A program made the position numbers and the translations under genes. From Clitoria ternatea (taxonomy: Eukaryota; Streptophyta; Magnoliopsida; Fabales; Fabaceae), in NCBI GenBank assembly GCA_037962975.1, contig CM075676.1, positions 93,194,001 through 93,258,000 of the forward strand: a DNA stretch of 64,000 nt, given 5' to 3'. The notes beneath the pieces were generated by a model that was not told the origin of the DNA, did no database searches, and saw only the letters and a list, made by a program, of their open reading frames with translations. Below are positions 60,484 through 64,000 of this stretch, piece by piece. How positions within the stretch are numbered: position 1 is the stretch's first letter; each line of letters opens with the position of its first letter.

Positions 60484-60545
60484 ATTGCTGCTATAAATTT
60501 TGTTTAACTAAATGAAATGCTGCTAGAATTTTTGTTTAACTAGAT

Positions 60546-60894
60546 GAAATACATATGCTTGGCTTGGTGTTTAACTAGATGAAATGCTACTAGAATTTTT
60601 GTTTTCTTCTGGTTAATTATCAATTTTATTGTTGTTACAGTCCATGGGTGTTACTGTTTCTGAAATATATATGCTTGGCTTGGTGTTTAACTAGATGAAA
60701 TGCTGCTAGAATTTTTTATTTTCTTCCGGTTAATTTTCAATTTTATGGTTGTTACAGTCCATGGGTGTTACTGTGTATAAAATACATATGCTTGGCTTGG
60801 TGTTTAACTAGATGAAATGTTGCTAGAATTTTTGTTTTCTTCTTATTAATTTTCAATTTTATTGTTGTTACAGTCCATGGGTGTTATTGTTTCT
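60546..60894 (+). repeat. 117-bp tandem repeat, three copies, inside the mariner element
   Basis: Units start at 60546, 60662 and 60779 and contain atgcttggcttggtgtttaa and ttacagtccatgggtgtta. A partial copy precedes them (about 60505-60545). It lies just after the transposase frame, in untranslated sequence. Confidence 0.9.
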
Positions 60895-61689
60895 TAAATC
60901 ATGAAGTCGTTTTGGTGTTCAATTCCATTTTTATTTATCCTAGTAAAGATGTTAAATTATAGAATGATCCTTAGTGAAAATGATAACTCTACTCCCTTTT
61001 AACCCATGAAATCATCTTTTTATGTGTAAACAAATTGCAAAAATAAACTTCATTTTGTGATCCTTTTCAATTGGTTTGCTTTCTCTGTGTAAGTCTATTC
61101 ATTGGGTTTACTTTCCCATCAGGACAAGAACACTCATAGTTGATATTGTTTTTTGTACGTGGGAAAGTTTTGTCCCAATAGAAGCATAACATCTCTTTCA
61201 AAATTTCTAACTTCCAAGCTATAAATATTTTCATTTCTTTGCTTTGTATTACCTTCTCGTGTCAAGTCTCCTTTTATGCGAAAGGGATATTGATATGGAA
61301 GAAATAAAAGTAATATTTTGTTAATGTTTTCTTGGAATTTAATGCTTAGTGTTTTGAATAGAACTGTGTATTCTAATATGATGATTTAGTGCTTTCTATG
61401 CATCTGATTTAGTCCTTTTATGCGAAAGAGATACTAACATACCCTCTAGAGTTACTCAAGACTCGACTCACTATCCAGGTGTGCACATGTCAACATAAAC
61501 AAAGGTGCTTTCTTATAATTATATTTTAGCATCATATTAAAACCACAAGCAAAACATATTCTAGATTTAACGATCCTTTTTCTCATTAGTGAAGAAACTA
61601 AACATGATAATCTATTTATTTTATGTAAAAACTACAATGCTTTCAAACGATAACTAATTTTCTATCACCAACAATTTCAAATTCTGCAA

Positions 61690-62250
61690 CTAATAAAACT
61701 TATCAAGATAAATTTTCAACATATGCATCACGACCTCTTTTTTCTCAGGACCAGCTTCTTCATTTTCACAGGGGAACTTGTTTAGATCAAAATTCGTATA
61801 TGCGTCATTTTCACATTGCCCATCTTTATCTTCCTTTCTTATAGTAGTTGCAGTAACATTAGGGAGTTTGTTTATATCAAAATCTGCAACTACAACTTCT
61901 TTGTCCTTAGCCATATTGTTGCCTAACTCTTTCTCTAATTGTGTTTCATCCTCATTGAATGAATTTTCAACAACCTTTAATTCCTTTACATATGTTTCAT
62001 CGTCATCAAAGGAATCTTTGACAATATCTAACTCTTTCTCTATGTTTGGTTGAGCACTATCTAATGAGTCTTCAACAATGTCTGACTCTCCCTCCATGTT
62101 TGTTTCAATCCCATAATAGGAATCTTCAACAAACTCTAACTCCTTTAAGTTTGGTTGAGCACTATCCATTAAATCTTCAACAATGTTTGACTCTTCATCC
62201 ATATTTGTTTCAACCTCATTAAACGAATCTTCAACAACCTCATTTTTCAT
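61690..62250 (-). CDS. Acidic repeat protein in the mariner element, unknown function
   Basis: An uninterrupted ATG-to-TAG frame of 186 codons on the strand opposite to transposase. It starts 374 bp inside the right end, much as the transposase starts 406 bp inside the left end. Residues about 5-108 are six acidic repeats of 17-18 residues of the form VEDSFNEVETNMDEESNI, VEDLMDSAQPNLKELEF and so on. The C-terminal part has two DLN-type motifs, DFDINKLP and NFDLNKFP, similar to DLNIP and IDLNK in transposase exon 1 and to EAR repression motifs (DLNxxP). I do not recognise a family. It could be a real second gene, a first exon continuing by splicing, or an inverted copy of a transposase N-terminal exon. 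Confidence 0.5.
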   Translation of the reverse strand: MKNEVVEDSFNEVETNMDEESNIVEDLMDSAQPNLKELEFVEDSYYGIETNMEGESDIVEDSLDSAQPNIEKELDIVKDSFDDDETYVKELKVVENSFNEDETQLEKELGNNMAKDKEVVVADFDINKLPNVTATTIRKEDKDGQCENDAYTNFDLNKFPCENEEAGPEKKEVVMHMLKIYLDKFY

Positions 62251-62587
62251 TGAGCGTTAATGAAACAAGAAAATAGAGCAATGTTTCAGAGAAATGTAAA
62301 AGTGATGATATTGTTGTGAATAAAAATTCTTCAGTTTCCTTCATTTGTAAAGGCCAAAGACATGAATTTTAAGTTTCAATTAATGCAATGGTGGAGTCCA
62401 AAAGCTTTTCACTGCAGAGTTTAACTCGAAAACTGTCACACCGTGGTTCAATTTATTTTTTCAATATTCATTAAATACTAAAAACACAAAAACTAAAATA
62501 CCTTAATTAGTTAGTTGAGGGTAAAATTGAAAAAATTATAATAAATGTTTTAAAATTTTTTATAGGCGCTTATAAAAAGTAACACCT

Positions 62588-62624
62588 TTTTATTTTAGGT
62601 GCTTATAAATAGTCACGGAGGGAG
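62588..62624 (-). repeat. Right terminal inverted repeat of the mariner element
   Basis: Inverted partner of 58259-58295. It is followed by TA and then host sequence (tcaaccttgg). Confidence 0.9.
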
Positions 62625-63733
62625 TATCAACCTTGGCTAAAACCTGCATTGAACTTTACAAGTGCAAACTAAAAACTTTGTTCAACTTTTAAGACTTCTC
62701 AAACTCAACATATCTTTTGATAGCTTTATCTTGTAGGCTTTAATTAAATTGTAATGAATAAAAACTTTCGTGTTTTGAAAAAAGAAAAAAACTTTTAGCA
62801 TTGCGTTTCGGGCAGTTTGCTTTCTAACTAATTATCCCGTAAAACTTAACCAACGAAAAAGTGATAATGCAGATACGCTGGTTTGTTTAAGCTTATTTTA
62901 AGAGACAAATGCTTTTTTAATTAAAAAAACACTTATTTTAAATGTTGATATGTTTATTAAAAAAATATTTTTTAAAAAAACACTTAAAAATAAGTTTAAA
63001 CAAACAAACCCATTATATTTCAATTATCTAATGTCAAATAAGAACCAGAAAATACATATATTTATTAATAAATCAAATTCAGATGCAATCCACAAGTTCT
63101 TTAGTTAAATTTGAACAATGAACAACATTTTGTTTATTAATGGATTCGAATGTAAGTTTTTTTAAAAAAGTTATAATGAATGCATTATAAAAAAATGTAT
63201 TAAGGGATGATAACAAGGAGAGATGAAAAATGTATTAGTAGTTGGGCTTAAAAAATATGGATAAAATATAATTAAAATGAATGAAATTAGATTCATTTTA
63301 TTCCATTTCTTAAGTCTAATTTAATTTCCTTAATTTGAGTTATATAATTAAATTAGTAATTTATTTTTTACGAGAATTTAACAATTACTAAAATACATTC
63401 TATCCCGTTAATTTTACAAAGAATAAAATGTGTTTATTAATTTGAAAATTTCTAAACAATGAAAAAAATAATAAAATAGTATTTTTAATCTCTTCAATCT
63501 CATTCAATTTTGTTCCATTATATATAGTTTGGGTTCATTGAAGTGTTTATCCTTTATCCAAACATAAATAAAAAAAAAGGTGAAATAGAATTTGGGACTG
63601 TGTGAGACTGTTAGCTTTACTTATTTGGAGAAAACGCGAATACGGAAGGAATCGATTATTTTACCGCGGTTTTATCTGCAATTGAAAGTGTGGACGACAC
63701 TTGAGAGTAGATCTGCTGCGTAGTCACCGGCGA
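62625..63733 (+). promoter_or_regulatory. Intergenic DNA and promoter region of the HHP gene
   Basis: AT-rich with no gene seen. The base composition rises sharply from about 63600, marking the leader of the downstream gene. Individual promoter elements cannot be placed with confidence. Confidence 0.45.
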
Positions 63734-64000
63734 ATGACGATGAACAACCATCGCCGGAGCGGCAACAAGAGGAGATTGCTCAAGTACGAGGAGCTGCCGG
63801 AGTACTTGAAAGACAGCGAGTTCATCCTCGACTATTACCGCTCCGAATGGCCCGTGAAAGACGCTCTCTGGAGCATCTTCTCTTGGCACAACGAAACCCT
63901 AAATATTTGGACGTGCGTTACCATTTCCATTCCAACTCTTCCTTGTCACTCACTTTTTCTCCTAACATTTCGTGTTTTTTGATTTCACAGCCACGTCGGT
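63734..64000 (+). CDS. Heptahelical (HHP/PAQR) receptor-like protein, 5' part only
   Basis: Exon 1 is 63734-63912. A 78-bp GT-AG intron follows, and exon 2 starts at 63991 and runs off the window. The first 63 residues are visible. KRRLLKYEELPEYLKDSEFI, then LDYYRSEWPVKDALWSIFSW and HNETLNIWTHVG, match the conserved cytosolic N-terminus of plant HHP proteins, relatives of adiponectin/progestin receptors with seven membrane helices. HHP proteins have been linked to hormone and stress signalling in Arabidopsis. The join gives T-H-V-G, as expected for the family. The ATG at 63734 (or the next at 63740) is the start. Which HHP paralogue this is cannot be told from the fragment. Confidence 0.9.

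Larger units (their letters stand above)
58259..62624 (+). mobile_element. Complete mariner-like element (plant D39D type)
   Basis: 4366 bp with inverted ends of about 35 bp: CTCCCTCTGTTACTATTTAT at 58259, and the complement of the right end, CTCCCTCCGTGACTATTTAT, at 62624. Both continue AAGCACCTAAAAT. TA lies on each side (58257-58258 and 62625-62626), the mariner target duplication. It encodes a decayed transposase on the plus strand and a second, convergent ORF on the minus strand, with a 117-bp tandem repeat between them. The ends are almost unmutated, while the transposase has several lesions. Confidence 0.92.

Overview
This is plant nuclear DNA, most likely from a legume. That placement is an inference, based on split genes with GT-AG introns, plant-only gene families, plant-type nested LTR retrotransposons and a plant D39D mariner element. 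No search was run, so the species is not assigned. About 45% of the window is transposon-derived, and long AT-rich stretches without genes lie between the genes.

Layout. 1-13.6 kb is gene-free. It holds a truncated Ty3/gypsy element on the minus strand (2100-5502) flanked by a ~300-bp duplication of host DNA, simple repeats, a probable solo LTR (7.2-8.5 kb), a 4.17-kb LTR-type element with a TATAT target duplication (8901-13068) full of unusual internal repeats, and a foldback MITE (13.26-13.59 kb). 13644-27744 is one old, heavily mutated Ty3/gypsy element of Tat type: gag, protease, RT, two RNase H regions, integrase and an extra antisense gene. Three younger insertions interrupt it: solo LTRs at 17187-17805 and 24335-27162, and a MITE near 19.6-20.25 kb.

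30.4-52.4 kb is the gene-rich part. In order: ATG11 (autophagy scaffold, five exons, plus), plastid ribosomal protein bL35c (minus), nuclear tRNA-Leu(CAA) (plus), RNase H2 subunit C (minus), nucleoporin NUP43 (minus), and a small two-exon membrane protein I cannot name firmly (plus). Exon joins were checked by reading-phase arithmetic. These are unrelated housekeeping genes and do not form a pathway.

52.4-63.7 kb is again repeat-rich: TE remnants, a possible mitochondrial insert, a ~760-bp palindrome whose arms carry a tRNA/SINE-like promoter, a solo LTR with a perfect CATCT target duplication (57344-58144, same family as 17187-17805), and a complete 4.37-kb mariner-like element (58259-62624). 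The mariner holds a decayed transposase gene and, converging on it, an intact 186-codon acidic-repeat ORF. The window ends inside exon 2 of a heptahelical (HHP/PAQR) receptor-like gene.

Best candidates for something undescribed are the convergent acidic ORF in the mariner element, the palindrome with tRNA-like arms, and the repeat architecture of the 4.17-kb LTR element.
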